NCBI GenBank assembly: GCA_021818335.1
Contig: JAKAEJ010000007.1
Location: 1-48,901 of the forward strand
DNA length: 48,901 nucleotides
Direction: 5' to 3'
From: Pseudomonadota bacterium
GTDB lineage: Bacteria; Pseudomonadota; Gammaproteobacteria; Xanthomonadales; Rhodanobacteraceae
Shown piece after piece: positions 33,187 to 42,008 of this stretch (positions are counted from its first letter, which is position 1; every line of letters begins with the position of its first letter). The notes under the pieces are model-generated. The model was not told where the DNA came from. It worked only from the letters and a program-made list of their open reading frames with translations, and did not search any database. The translations under genes were made by a program, and so were the position numbers.

Positions 33187-33657
33187 TTGCGCAAGACGGC
33201 CCAGGGCCTCGAGGAAGTCCAGCGCAACGCACTGGGCCTTGGCCATGGCGTCCGACGCGTGATGATCCAGGTCGATGGCCGACGAACCGTTGCCCAATTG
33301 CTGCACGACAATGCCGGTGCCATCGACGTCACGGCGGCACTCGAGCAACTGCTGCGGCAGGGTCTGGTCGACGCGACCGGTGCCGGGCCGGCAATGACAG
33401 CGGTCGACGCAGCCTCCGGGGCCGGCCCATCGACGCGCGAGGCGCTGATCCAGCTGGCGGAGACCCTGCTCGGTCCCAAGCCGGCAGCCCAGGTGGCCCA
33501 GAAGCTCCGCGGCGTCGCGGATGCGCCGCCTGCGCTGGGGGCGGCCATCGAGCCGTGTGCGCGATTGATCAAGCTCTTCATCGACGAGCACAAGGCCGTC
33601 GATTTCCGCCAGCAGGCGGCGATCATCCTGGGCCGAGCCACGACCTCCCCGTCCTGA
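33187..33657 (+). CDS. Conserved hypothetical protein with a winged-helix-like N-terminus
   Basis: A 156-residue protein starting at TTG 33187; an in-frame stop 46 bases upstream leaves no other start. LRKTAQGLEEVQRNALGLGHGVRRVMIQVDGRRTVAQLL is the opening of a family in beta- and gammaproteobacteria that I recall as uncharacterised. The pattern of a long helix, a short 'VDGRRT' turn and 'AALEQLLRQGLVDATG' looks like a small winged-helix fold. The C-terminal half is helical with a single Cys. It follows the interrupted membrane-protein gene by 22 bases and may be co-transcribed with it. No function can be assigned. Confidence 0.65.
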   Translation: MRKTAQGLEEVQRNALGLGHGVRRVMIQVDGRRTVAQLLHDNAGAIDVTAALEQLLRQGLVDATGAGPAMTAVDAASGAGPSTREALIQLAETLLGPKPAAQVAQKLRGVADAPPALGAAIEPCARLIKLFIDEHKAVDFRQQAAIILGRATTSPS

Positions 33658-33682
33658 GGGAACGGCGCCCGCCCGGGGTTCG

Positions 33683-34234
33683 TCAGTTCACGCGTGGCAC
33701 CGTCGGCAGCAGGACTGCTCCGCCAAAGTCGGCCCGGCCATCCTTGATGCCGAGCGCGTGGCGGCCGAGGGGATCGAGGCCATTCCATTCCCCGGACAAA
33801 CGGCGCAGTTCGACCAGTGCACGCACCAGCGCGGTGAATGCCGCCGCCAGCTGCGAGTACAGCGCGCCCAGGGCGGTTCTCACATGGTCAGCCTCGGCGC
33901 GATAAGCGGCGACGCCCAGGTCCAGGAAGTAGGTCAACGAGACATTGCGCCGCCGCGCCTGCTCGGGGAAAAGCCCGGCGATCAACAGGCAACGATCGCC
34001 GGTTTCGCGCAGAGCCTGCTCGCGCTGCCGGCCACGTGCCAGCAGCGCCTCCAGATAGTCCAGGGCCAATGCGCGGCCCCCCAGCCCCACGTCGCCCAGA
34101 TGGCTCATCAGCACGAACACCAGGTACGACTCGAGATCTTCGTCCAGGCAAACGCCGGCACGTCGTGCGCCCTCCTGCACGGCATCACGCCACAGGACCG
34201 TCGGGGAAGCGGTATTGAGAATGCCCTGGGCCAT
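33683..34234 (-). CDS. Conserved hypothetical all-helical protein
   Basis: A 183-residue protein, convergent with the preceding hypothetical gene and with no motif I can name. The N-terminal segment TASPTVLWRDAVQEGARRAG is followed by long amphipathic helices (DLESYLVFVLMSHLGDVGL, DYLEALLARGRQREQALRETGDRCLLIAGLF) and a C-terminal part that ends in strand-like sequence. There are no transmembrane helices and no signal. Charge distribution suggests a cytosolic protein. The ATG at 34234 gives MAQGILNT; an in-frame ATG further upstream would add an Arg/Pro-rich stretch. Confidence 0.6.
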   Translation of the reverse strand: MAQGILNTASPTVLWRDAVQEGARRAGVCLDEDLESYLVFVLMSHLGDVGLGGRALALDYLEALLARGRQREQALRETGDRCLLIAGLFPEQARRRNVSLTYFLDLGVAAYRAEADHVRTALGALYSQLAAAFTALVRALVELRRLSGEWNGLDPLGRHALGIKDGRADFGGAVLLPTVPRVN

Positions 34235-34354
34235 GCATGGACTCCGCGCGGCCGCCGGGCGGCCCATGCTTCATATAACCGCAAGGCCGAATTCCGCAAG
34301 TGGCGTGGAATCCCGAACCGGGCATGCAACCGTGACGGGGCACGCAACGACAAG

Positions 34355-34381
34355 AAGGCGCCGGCTCTGGGCCGGCGCCTT
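34355..34381 (-). terminator. Strong intrinsic terminator of the TonB-dependent receptor gene
   Basis: AAGGCGCCGGC and GCCGGCGCCTT form a perfect 11-bp stem with a 5-base loop. On the minus strand it is followed by the T-rich TTCTTGTCGTT. It lies 31 bases after the receptor stop codon and clearly separates it from the hypothetical gene at 33683-34234. Confidence 0.8.
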
Positions 34382-34412
34382 CGCGCACTGCAAACCGCTC
34401 CGTGACGTGCGG

Positions 34413-37226
34413 TCAGATCCGCACGCGGACGCCCAACTGGAAGTACCGTCCGACGATGCCCTGCTGCTGATAGGTGGGGTTGTAGTTCACCCCTGCATAG
34501 TCGATCGGATCAAAGCCGGGGCCGCGATCGAAGAGGTTCTGGATCCCCCCGAAGACGTCGATGTTCTTGGTCACGTGGTAGCTGCCATTGAGATCGACGT
34601 AGGTGAACGAGGGCACCGTGCAGTTCGCGGGCAGGTTGCCGTTGGGACCTTGCGAGAAGCAGGAATTGTTTCCCGTGAGATCCGGCACGCTCATGTACAG
34701 ATGGCTCACGTAATAGATCGACGCCGTCGCCGACCACCGGCCATCGGTGAGCGTGTTCGACCATGAGGCGCGCCACTTTGGCGTCCCGGCGCCGGAGGAG
34801 AGGATGTAGGGTCCTTGGGTGCCGACCATCTGGATGTAACCCTGGCCAAAGTCCTTCTTCCACGTCAGCATGTCGGTGGCCGTGAATTCGCTGATCCACT
34901 CGAGGTTGTCCGCGAAGTGGAAGGTTCCGCGGACATCCAAGTCGACGCCCTTGGTCAACAGGGAATTGGCATTGATGTAGGGCGCTCCCACCAGAATCGG
35001 GCGCAGCGGCGCCGAAGGAGCGTTGGGATCCGGCAGATCGTACTGGATCGTGTAACCGGGCGGGATCGGCTGTCCGTTGAAGTAGGCATTGAGCGGCACG
35101 CCGACGTTGCCGCCGGTGATGATGTTGTTGACCTTGATGTGGTAGTAGTCGATGGTCGCACTCAGGTTCGGGAGCGGTTGCAGTACCGCACCCAGCGTGT
35201 AGCTCGTCGAGGTCTCGGGCTTGATGTTCGGATTGGCCGTACTCAGCACCGCCAGCGAGTAAGGCTGGGTGTACGCGTCGTTGTTGTGCAGAGCCGCGAA
35301 ATTGGCCGGCACCTGCTCGGTGATGAAGCCCGTCGTCTGGCTGGATCCATTCTCGGCGAAACTGGGGGAACGGAAGCCCTTGGAAAAGGTGCCGCGCAAG
35401 GCCAACATCTTGAAGGGCTGCCACTTCAGGCTGGCCGACGGTGAGAAGTTGGTGCCAAAGTCCGAATAGTCACTGAAGCGTCCGGCGACGTCGGCCTCCA
35501 GCGAGCGCAGAAGCGGCGCCTGGAACTCGCCGTAGAGGGACCCGACCTTGTGCGAGCCGATGATCTGCGTGTTGCCCAAGCCGAGCGCTTCGTTGCCTGG
35601 GTTGAGCGCTGGCTCGTACTGCGATTCATGTCGAACACTGGCACCCAGGGCCAAGGCGCTATGGCCGCCCTCCAACTTCCACAGGCGATGCGAAACGGTC
35701 AGCGATGCTTCCTGGAGGTCCGTCGTGGCCGTGTTGCTGATCGGAGGCGCCAAGGCCGCCAGCACGGCGGGCGTGTTGGACGCCGGGTCGACGAAACTGT
35801 AGGCACCGGTCTGGATGTCGTTGAGCAACGTCGGGATATTGAGGTAACCGTAACTGTTCTCGGTCAGATAGGTGTGGTTGATCACCGCAGCAGCGTTGTA
35901 TCGCCAGCTGTCGAAGTAGCCATGGAGGTCGGCAACGAGCCGCATGTTGTGGTTGGTGTAGTTGATGATGCCAAAGCCAGGCAAGTCACCGAATGCGTAG
36001 TTCAGCAGAGCGTACTGACCTGCCGCTGCAAACGGATCGTTGGGATTGGGCTGACCATTGAGCAAGGTCGGCGGGAGCGCGATCGCGCCGAAATTGACCG
36101 GGGTGGAGAGCTGGATCTGCGATGGGGCGGCGTACGACTGCGTCTGCACCTGCACGTAGCTGGCGTTGAGGTATCCCGTGGTGTCGTCATTGATCTTGAA
36201 TGTCACGCGCCCATCGATCGCGTAACGCGTCAATTTCGGCGACGCCGCGCCGTACTGGGCGGCGAAGTTCTGCGTGCAATATGTCCCGACACCCGCCGTC
36301 GTCACCTGCTGGCTAGCCGGGCCGCACGGCCGCAACGGCTGCCACAGCGTGCCAGGGATCTGTTGACCCGAGAGCAGGTTTCCGGGCTGACCCAGCGTAG
36401 CGGGCGCCACGGAACCATAGATCGAGCCCGAGTTGAGGAACGGTTGACCACCCACTGCATTGAAACCGCCGAGGGAGGACAGGTTCGCCGTATTGAACGG
36501 GAATCCGCGGTCGCGAAGGAAGATCGGGTTGATGTTCTGGTACTCGACGTCGATGTACTCGTTGTGGCCGTCCCGCTCGAGGTTACCGGTACCCGCCATG
36601 AAGTTGCCGCGGGTCATGCTGCCGCCTCCGTGCTGCGACGTGCCCGCCTCGGCGCTCGCTTCCACGCCATGGAAGGTACGGCGCATGATGATGTTGACCA
36701 CGCCGCCAATGGCGGCCGAGCCATAGATCGAGGAGGAGCTCGCCTTGAGGACCTCGATGCGTTCAACCGCATTCAACGGGATGGAATTGAGATCCGTGAA
36801 CGACCGCTGGCCATCGTCGTCCAGGGCGTAGGGCGCGGTGCGCTGGCCATCGATCAGCACCAGGGTCGAGCCCACGTTGAGGCCGCGCAGGGCGACGCCC
36901 GAAGCGCCGGCCGCAAAACCGAGCGAGAACGCGTTGGGAATCGTGCCGCTGTTGTCGGCGCTGATGGCCCGGATGACCTGCGACACGGACGTGAAACCGC
37001 TCCGCTTGATTTGCTCTGACGTGATGACCTGCACGGGGGCAGGCGTCTCGACATCGATCTGCGGAATCAACGAACCGGTGACCATGATGGTCTTCAGGCG
37101 CTCGACCTTCTTCGCCGGCGCGGCGTTGCCCGTACTGGCCGCTTGCGCAAAGACGGCGCCTGTCGCCAACGACAGCGCAAGACCGATGCAAACGGACAGC
37201 TTGCTGCGAGACAGATTGGTATTCAT
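34413..37226 (-). CDS. TonB-dependent outer-membrane receptor
   Basis: A 937-residue receptor with a signal peptide (KLSVCIGLALSLATGAVFAQ). A TonB-box-like ERLKTIMVTGS segment is followed by the plug domain (PAPVQVITSEQIKRSGFTSVSQVIRAI ... GVALRGLNVGSTLVLIDGQR ... ERIEVLKASSSSIYGSAAIGGVVNIIMRR). A long beta-barrel ends in YFQLGVRVRI. The FTSVSQVI...ALRGL style matches the large receptor group, common in Xanthomonadales, that takes up oligosaccharides, peptides or other nutrients rather than classical siderophores. No adjacent siderophore or degradation genes define the ligand. The ATG at 37226 has GAGAGG just upstream; an in-frame ATG at 37238 is a poorer alternative. A strong hairpin follows the gene. 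Confidence 0.93.
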   Translation of the reverse strand: MNTNLSRSKLSVCIGLALSLATGAVFAQAASTGNAAPAKKVERLKTIMVTGSLIPQIDVETPAPVQVITSEQIKRSGFTSVSQVIRAISADNSGTIPNAFSLGFAAGASGVALRGLNVGSTLVLIDGQRTAPYALDDDGQRSFTDLNSIPLNAVERIEVLKASSSSIYGSAAIGGVVNIIMRRTFHGVEASAEAGTSQHGGGSMTRGNFMAGTGNLERDGHNEYIDVEYQNINPIFLRDRGFPFNTANLSSLGGFNAVGGQPFLNSGSIYGSVAPATLGQPGNLLSGQQIPGTLWQPLRPCGPASQQVTTAGVGTYCTQNFAAQYGAASPKLTRYAIDGRVTFKINDDTTGYLNASYVQVQTQSYAAPSQIQLSTPVNFGAIALPPTLLNGQPNPNDPFAAAGQYALLNYAFGDLPGFGIINYTNHNMRLVADLHGYFDSWRYNAAAVINHTYLTENSYGYLNIPTLLNDIQTGAYSFVDPASNTPAVLAALAPPISNTATTDLQEASLTVSHRLWKLEGGHSALALGASVRHESQYEPALNPGNEALGLGNTQIIGSHKVGSLYGEFQAPLLRSLEADVAGRFSDYSDFGTNFSPSASLKWQPFKMLALRGTFSKGFRSPSFAENGSSQTTGFITEQVPANFAALHNNDAYTQPYSLAVLSTANPNIKPETSTSYTLGAVLQPLPNLSATIDYYHIKVNNIITGGNVGVPLNAYFNGQPIPPGYTIQYDLPDPNAPSAPLRPILVGAPYINANSLLTKGVDLDVRGTFHFADNLEWISEFTATDMLTWKKDFGQGYIQMVGTQGPYILSSGAGTPKWRASWSNTLTDGRWSATASIYYVSHLYMSVPDLTGNNSCFSQGPNGNLPANCTVPSFTYVDLNGSYHVTKNIDVFGGIQNLFDRGPGFDPIDYAGVNYNPTYQQQGIVGRYFQLGVRVRI

Positions 37227-37754
37227 GGGGCCTCTCATGGGTCTGTGTGGTGAACCGAGGGAAGCGCCGACGGCGCCGGTTGCGGCTGGTGTATTTGGGC
37301 GCGCGGATCGACCATCCCCTCCCGCGCAAACGCCCCCGCCGTCACACGACGGTAACGCTCCATCCAAGGAGCAACGCAGCCTCTATTTCGCTGTAAATAA
37401 AGCGTATTCGCAGCGATAGCATTTCGACAGCTGGATCAATCGCCGCGTTCACGCTCGTTATGCGCGAAGAGTCCGGAGGGAGCCAACGTAGGGACGCCCG
37501 CTATCGCGCCATCAGACCGCCGAATACGCGGAGTCTGCGGCAAGCGTTGGCTGAACGCGGATATCCGTCGAGACACCGTGGCGCGCCGCTTCAGGCGCGA
37601 CCGTCCTGTCGGTCGTGTGCCATCGTCATCTGGGCCGCTCCCGGCAAGCGAAAGGAGCCCGTCTCGCCACCCTTTGCGCCCCAATCATCCTTGCCGCCCG
37701 TCATTGGTGCTGGCGACCCTGCCGATCGGGATCAGACGCCTCTACACTTCGGCC
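37227..37754. other. Intergenic region between the receptor and ubiA (divergent promoters expected)
   Basis: 528 bases between two divergent genes. An AT-rich segment near 37385-37405 with TCGCTG (37388-37393) and CAGCGA (37411-37416) as an imperfect dyad is the most likely promoter region of the receptor. No clear -35/-10 pair, Fur box or small gene could be supported. Part of 37578-37754 is open in frame with ubiA but reads as Arg/Ser-rich non-homologous sequence. Confidence 0.4.
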
Positions 37755-38771
37755 ATGGCCAAACCGCGTCCCCCGCGCCGGCAACCGGTGATCGCGCATG
37801 TCGCGCAGCGCGCGTCGCGCAATGGCGCGCCACCGCCACGGCCGGCCGACGCCACGCCACGATCGACGCGCGTGTTGGACGCCCTGCTGCGCCGACTGCC
37901 GGAGCACTGGCGCGGAACGGCCCGCGACTATCTGGTCCTCGTTCGCATGGACCGTCCCATCGGGGCGCTGCTCCTGCTCTGGCCCACGTGGTGGGCGCTG
38001 TGGCTTGCGGCGGGCGGCATGCCCCCCATCCGGTTATTGCTGATCTTCACCGTCGGCGTATTCCTCATGCGCTCGGCTGGCTGCGCGATCAACGACTATG
38101 CCGACCGGAAGCTCGATCCACAGGTCGCACGCACGGCGGGACGGCCCATCGCCTGCGGCCGGATCGCGCCCAAGGCAGCGTTGCGGTTATTCCTGGCACT
38201 GCTCGTGCTGGCCTTCCTGCTGGTCCTGCTGACCAACCGCACCACCATCGAACTCAGCTTCGCCGGAGCCGCGCTGGCCGTGCTGTATCCCTTCAGCAAG
38301 CGGTACACGAGCCTTCCCCAGGTGGTGCTTGGTGCCGCGTTTGGCTGGTCGATCCCGATGGCTTTCGCGGCCGTGCAGGGACATGTGCCCGCACTTGGCT
38401 GGCTGCTGTTCCTGGCCAATGTCCTCTGGAGCACGATCTACGACACCGAATACGCCATGGTGGACCGAGACGACGACATCAAGGCGGGGGCGCGGTCCAC
38501 GGCGATCCTGTTCGGCGACGCCGACCTGCCGATTCTTGGCGTGCTGATCGCCAGCCTGTTGCTGACCCTGTTGTTGGTTGGCGCTCGCGCCCACCTGCGG
38601 TGGCCCTGGTTTCTCGCCATGGCACTGGCACTGGGCCAGTTCGCGTGGCAACTCTGGATGATGCGGACGCGCGCGCCGGCGCAATGCCTGCGAGCGTTCC
38701 GCCAGAACAATTGGCTGGGCCTTACGCTTTGGGCTGGCCTGGTGCTGGCCCTGCTCCTGGCGCATCCCTGA
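37755..38771 (+). CDS. ubiA: 4-hydroxybenzoate polyprenyltransferase
   Basis: A 338-residue integral membrane prenyltransferase attaching the polyprenyl tail to 4-hydroxybenzoate in ubiquinone synthesis. The first Asp-rich motif is NDYADRKLD (113-121) and the second YDTEYAMVDRDDD (229-241). They bind the Mg2+-diphosphate of the prenyl donor. RPIGALLLLWPTWWALWLAAGG is the typical first helix. About eight helices are present. The N-terminus carries roughly 45 extra residues before that helix relative to E. coli UbiA, so an internal start cannot be excluded. The gene stands alone, followed by the biotin operon after 141 bases to the old start or 213 bases to the start used here. Confidence 0.93.
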   Translation: MAKPRPPRRQPVIAHVAQRASRNGAPPPRPADATPRSTRVLDALLRRLPEHWRGTARDYLVLVRMDRPIGALLLLWPTWWALWLAAGGMPPIRLLLIFTVGVFLMRSAGCAINDYADRKLDPQVARTAGRPIACGRIAPKAALRLFLALLVLAFLLVLLTNRTTIELSFAGAALAVLYPFSKRYTSLPQVVLGAAFGWSIPMAFAAVQGHVPALGWLLFLANVLWSTIYDTEYAMVDRDDDIKAGARSTAILFGDADLPILGVLIASLLLTLLLVGARAHLRWPWFLAMALALGQFAWQLWMMRTRAPAQCLRAFRQNNWLGLTLWAGLVLALLLAHP

Positions 38772-38900
38772 CGCGCCCAGCCCATCAAGGCCATGCTTTC
38801 GACGATGAAGCCTCGGTCCCGCGCGGCCGCAGCGAGCCAGCCGACGAAGGCACGCCCTCGCGGATAGGGACGTGAGAAGCCGCGGTGCATCGTTCCAATC

Positions 38901-38930
38901 GTCAACCTTGCCATGGGCATTCCGGTTGAC
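38901..38930 (+). promoter_or_regulatory. BirA-type biotin operator
   Basis: GTCAACC (38901-38907) and GGTTGAC (38924-38930) are perfect inverted half-sites separated by 16 bases. The known BirA operator form is TTGTnAACC-N15/16-GGTTnACAA. The flanking bases keep eight of nine positions on each side. It overlaps the -35 box of the bioB promoter, so biotin-loaded BirA should repress the operon. Confidence 0.85.
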
Positions 38931-38955
38931 AGTTCTCCGCCCCCCCTTCCAGACT
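38926..38955 (+). promoter_or_regulatory. bioB promoter
   Basis: A perfect -35 TTGACA (38926-38931) lies inside the right arm of the BirA site. CAGACT (38950-38955) follows after 18 bases as a weak -10. Transcription starting near 38962 leaves about 23 bases of leader with GGAG before ATG 38985. Confidence 0.55.
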
Positions 38956-38984
38956 TGCAGGCCTTCGTTGCGGAGCCGCCCGAC

Positions 38985-40022
38985 ATGGCCTCAGTGCGTC
39001 GAGACTGGACGCGCGCGCAGGTGCGCGCGCTGTTTGACCTGCCGTTCAATGACCTGCTGGCGCAGGCCCACGCCGCGCACCGGACGCACCACGATGCCAA
39101 TGCGGTGCAGGTCTCGACCCTGCTGTCGATCAAGACGGGAGGATGCCCGGAAGACTGCGCCTACTGCCCCCAGGCGGCGAGGCATGACACCGGCGTGCAG
39201 GCCGAGAAACTGATGAGCACCGAGGCCGTGGTGGCGCGGGCAAGAGCCGCCAAGGACGCGGGTGCCAGTCGCTTTTGCATGGGCGCTGCATGGCGAAGCC
39301 CGAAGGACCGCGACGTGGCCAAGGTGGCCGAGATCGTCTCCGCCGTGAAGGCGCTCGGCCTCGAGACCTGCGCGACGCTGGGCATGTTGACGGGTGAACA
39401 AGCCGGCACGCTCAAGGCTGCAGGCCTGGATTACTACAACCACAACCTGGACACGGCGCCGGAGTTCTATGGCGAGATCATCCATACACGGCAGTTCCAG
39501 GACCGCCTGGACACGCTGGAACACGTGCGCAACGCCGGGCTGAAGACGTGCTGTGGCGGCATCGTCGGCATGGGCGAGACCCGTGACCAGCGGGCCGGGC
39601 TGCTGCACGTGCTGGCGACGCTGCCGGAGCACCCGCATTCGGTGCCGATCAACCAGTTGGTGCAGGTGCCGGGAACGCCGCTGGCCAGCACCGAAGCCCT
39701 GGATCCGCTGGAGTTCGTACGCACCATCGCCGTTGCGCGCATCCTCATGCCGACTTCCATGGTTCGCCTGTCCGCCGGGCGCAGCGAGATGAGCGATGAG
39801 TTGCAGGCCTTGTGCTTTTTCGCCGGAGCGAATTCGATTTTCTATGGCGAAAAGCTGCTGACGACCGGCAACCCCGACGTCGCGCATGATCGGTCGCTGT
39901 TTGCGCGCCTCGGCCTGCGCGCCCTGGATGGCGATACATCCACTGGCGAACTGCACGCCCATGTCGAAATCGATCGCGAGGATGGTTGCTGCGGCGGCTG
40001 CGCCTGCAGTGCCCCGGGTTGA
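38985..40022 (+). CDS. bioB: Biotin synthase
   Basis: A 345-residue radical SAM enzyme that inserts sulfur into dethiobiotin. The SAM cluster motif is Cys54-x3-Cys58-x2-Cys61 (CPEDCAYC), and [16 protein letters not shown] and [15 protein letters not shown] are conserved. The ATG at 38985 is preferred over ATG 38913: the latter lies inside the BirA operator and upstream of the likely transcription start, whereas 38985 has GGAG nine bases upstream and gives [13 protein letters not shown], which aligns with the start of E. coli BioB. Unusually, the C-terminus ends with four cysteines in seven residues (Cys335, 336, 339, 341), not needed for either known cluster. It is first in bioB-bioF-bioH-bioC; one base separates it from bioF. 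Confidence 0.96.
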   Translation: MASVRRDWTRAQVRALFDLPFNDLLAQAHAAHRTHHDANAVQVSTLLSIKTGGCPEDCAYCPQAARHDTGVQAEKLMSTEAVVARARAAKDAGASRFCMGAAWRSPKDRDVAKVAEIVSAVKALGLETCATLGMLTGEQAGTLKAAGLDYYNHNLDTAPEFYGEIIHTRQFQDRLDTLEHVRNAGLKTCCGGIVGMGETRDQRAGLLHVLATLPEHPHSVPINQLVQVPGTPLASTEALDPLEFVRTIAVARILMPTSMVRLSAGRSEMSDELQALCFFAGANSIFYGEKLLTTGNPDVAHDRSLFARLGLRALDGDTSTGELHAHVEIDREDGCCGGCACSAPG

Positions 40023-40023
40023 C

Positions 40024-41232
40024 ATGCGGCCCGACCTGCTCGCGCGCCTCGCCGCGCGCCGGCAGGCGCAAGCCGAAGCTGGCCTGCTGCGGCGGCTGCG
40101 CACGGTCGAGGAGTCCTCGGCGCCGTGGCTGGTCATCGGCGGACGGCGACTGCTGTCGTTTGCCACCAATGATTACCTGGGCCTTGCGGCACACCCCGGC
40201 GTGCGCAAGGCGCTGACGCAGGCTGTCCAAAAGTGGGGCGTCGGCGCGTCCGCCGCACATCTGCTCGGAGGCCACCGGGCCCCTCACGCCGAGCTCGAGC
40301 AGGCGCTGGCCGATTGGACCGGACGCGAAGCTGCGCTGCTCTTCGCCACCGGCTACATGGCCAACGTCGGCGTGCTCGACGCCCTGCTGGAACCGGGTGA
40401 CCTGTGCGTCCAGGACCGGCTCAACCATGCCAGCCTGCTGGACGGCGCGCGCATGGCGGGTGCCGAACTTCGTCGCTATCCGCATGTCGATATCGCGGCC
40501 GCCGCGAGGCGGCTGGCAGTGCGACCGTCGGCATCAGCGCTACTGGCCACGGATGGCGTCTTCAGCATGGATGGCGATATCGCGCCCCTGGTCGATCTCG
40601 CGACGCTGGCCCATGGTAGTCACGCCACGCTGCTGGTCGACGATGCGCACGGCATCGGTGTCTTGGGTCCCGACGGAGCCGGCAGCGTGGCTGCAGTCGG
40701 ACTCGACGCACGTGCAGTGCCCGTGCTCGTGGGCACGCTGGGCAAGGCGCTGGGAACGCAGGGCGCGTTCATCGCCGGCCCACGCGAACTGGTCGAGGCG
40801 TTGGCGCAGTCCGCGCGGGCGCACGTGTACTCGACGGCCCCCCCTCCCGCCGTCTCCGCCGCGACCCTCGCCGCCGTGCGGCTGGCGAAAGGGACCAGCG
40901 GCGAGGCGTTGCGCCAACGATTGCGCGACAACATCGCGCGGCTCCGTCAGGGCGCCGCTCAACTCGGCCTGCGCCTGCTGCCGTCGGAGACACCCATCCA
41001 GCCGCTCCTGCTCGGTGATGCCCATTCGGCACTGGCGTGGTCGCAGGCACTGGAACTGGCCGGAATCCACGTGCCGGCCATTCGTCCGCCGACGGTGCCG
41101 TCCGGGCGATCGCGGCTGCGTATTGCCCTGTCGGCAGCGCACCTGCCGGCGCATGTCGATCGTCTCCTGGATGCGCTGTCCGGATTGCAGGCACGGATGC
41201 CCTTGACCACGGGCATCAATGGGAAGCCATGA
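40024..41232 (+). CDS. bioF: 8-amino-7-oxononanoate synthase
   Basis: A 402-residue PLP enzyme condensing pimeloyl-ACP/CoA with alanine in biotin synthesis. Conserved blocks: FATNDYLGLAAHP, GASAAHLLGGHRAPHAELE, DRLNHASLLDGARM, DDAHGIGVLG, and the PLP lysine Lys241 in VGTLGKALGTQG. Length is close to other BioF proteins. It starts one base after the bioB stop, and its stop overlaps the bioH ATG (ATGA), so translation is coupled along the operon. It should be repressed with bioB through the BirA site. Confidence 0.96.
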   Translation: MRPDLLARLAARRQAQAEAGLLRRLRTVEESSAPWLVIGGRRLLSFATNDYLGLAAHPGVRKALTQAVQKWGVGASAAHLLGGHRAPHAELEQALADWTGREAALLFATGYMANVGVLDALLEPGDLCVQDRLNHASLLDGARMAGAELRRYPHVDIAAAARRLAVRPSASALLATDGVFSMDGDIAPLVDLATLAHGSHATLLVDDAHGIGVLGPDGAGSVAAVGLDARAVPVLVGTLGKALGTQGAFIAGPRELVEALAQSARAHVYSTAPPPAVSAATLAAVRLAKGTSGEALRQRLRDNIARLRQGAAQLGLRLLPSETPIQPLLLGDAHSALAWSQALELAGIHVPAIRPPTVPSGRSRLRIALSAAHLPAHVDRLLDALSGLQARMPLTTGINGKP

Positions 41233-42008
41233 GCGACCTCGCGATTGAAACCATCGGCACCGGCAAGCAGCCACTGGTCCTGATCCATGGCTGGGCAATG
41301 CATGGCGGCATCTTCGCGCCGCTGGTCCGAGCCCTCTCGAACGATTTCTCGCTGCATGTCGTCGACCTCCCCGGTCATGGCCATTCACGCGATTCCGCCC
41401 TACCCCTCGACCCCGCCGCCGTCTGCAGGGCGCTGCGCGGCCGGATCCCTCCCGGCGCGCTCTGGGTGGGGTGGTCGATGGGTGGCCTTTTCGCGCTCGA
41501 AGCCACCCGCGATGCCATGCTCGCGCCACGCGCCCTGTCCCTGCTCTCTTCGACACCCCGGTTCGTGCAGGCCCCTGATTGGCCGCAGGGCATGCCGGCC
41601 GCGCAATTCGATGCCTTCGAGCAAGCCCTCGGCACCGACTATCGCGCGACCGTCGAGCGGTTCCTTGCGCTTGAAGTGCTCGGGGACATCCATGCGCAGA
41701 CTGATCTGCGCGCACTCAGGCATGAGATCTTTGCCCGCGGCACCCCCGATCCCGCGAAGCTTCGGGAAGGCCTTGGGCTTCTCGCGCGGACCGACCTGCG
41801 CGAAGCGCTGCAGGCGGTTGTGCTGCCTACCCTCTGGGTGGCCGGTCGGCGGGACCGCGTCGTGCCCCCGGAAGCACAGCGCCTCGCAGCGGCATCCATG
41901 CCGCAGGCGCGCTATCTGGAGCTTCCCCGCGCAGCCCACGCCGGATTCATTGGCCATCCCGACGCCGTGGCCGCGGCACTTCGAGACCTGACGGATCGAA
42001 AGCCGTGA
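41229..42008 (+). CDS. bioH: Pimeloyl-ACP methyl ester carboxylesterase
   Basis: A 259-residue alpha/beta hydrolase that removes the methyl group from pimeloyl-ACP methyl ester, closing the BioC-BioH pathway. The nucleophile elbow is GWSMGG with Ser83. The remaining triad residues are Asp209 (GRRDRVVPP) and His237 (RAAHAGF), almost the same spacing as E. coli BioH. LVLIHGWAMHGG supplies the oxyanion hole. Location between bioF and bioC confirms the role. It overlaps both neighbours by four bases. Confidence 0.95.
   Translation: MSDLAIETIGTGKQPLVLIHGWAMHGGIFAPLVRALSNDFSLHVVDLPGHGHSRDSALPLDPAAVCRALRGRIPPGALWVGWSMGGLFALEATRDAMLAPRALSLLSSTPRFVQAPDWPQGMPAAQFDAFEQALGTDYRATVERFLALEVLGDIHAQTDLRALRHEIFARGTPDPAKLREGLGLLARTDLREALQAVVLPTLWVAGRRDRVVPPEAQRLAAASMPQARYLELPRAAHAGFIGHPDAVAAALRDLTDRKP

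Noticed and set aside
38913-38984. 24-residue N-terminal extension of BioB
   Set aside because: It lies over the BirA operator and promoter, is Pro-rich and has no counterpart in E. coli BioB.
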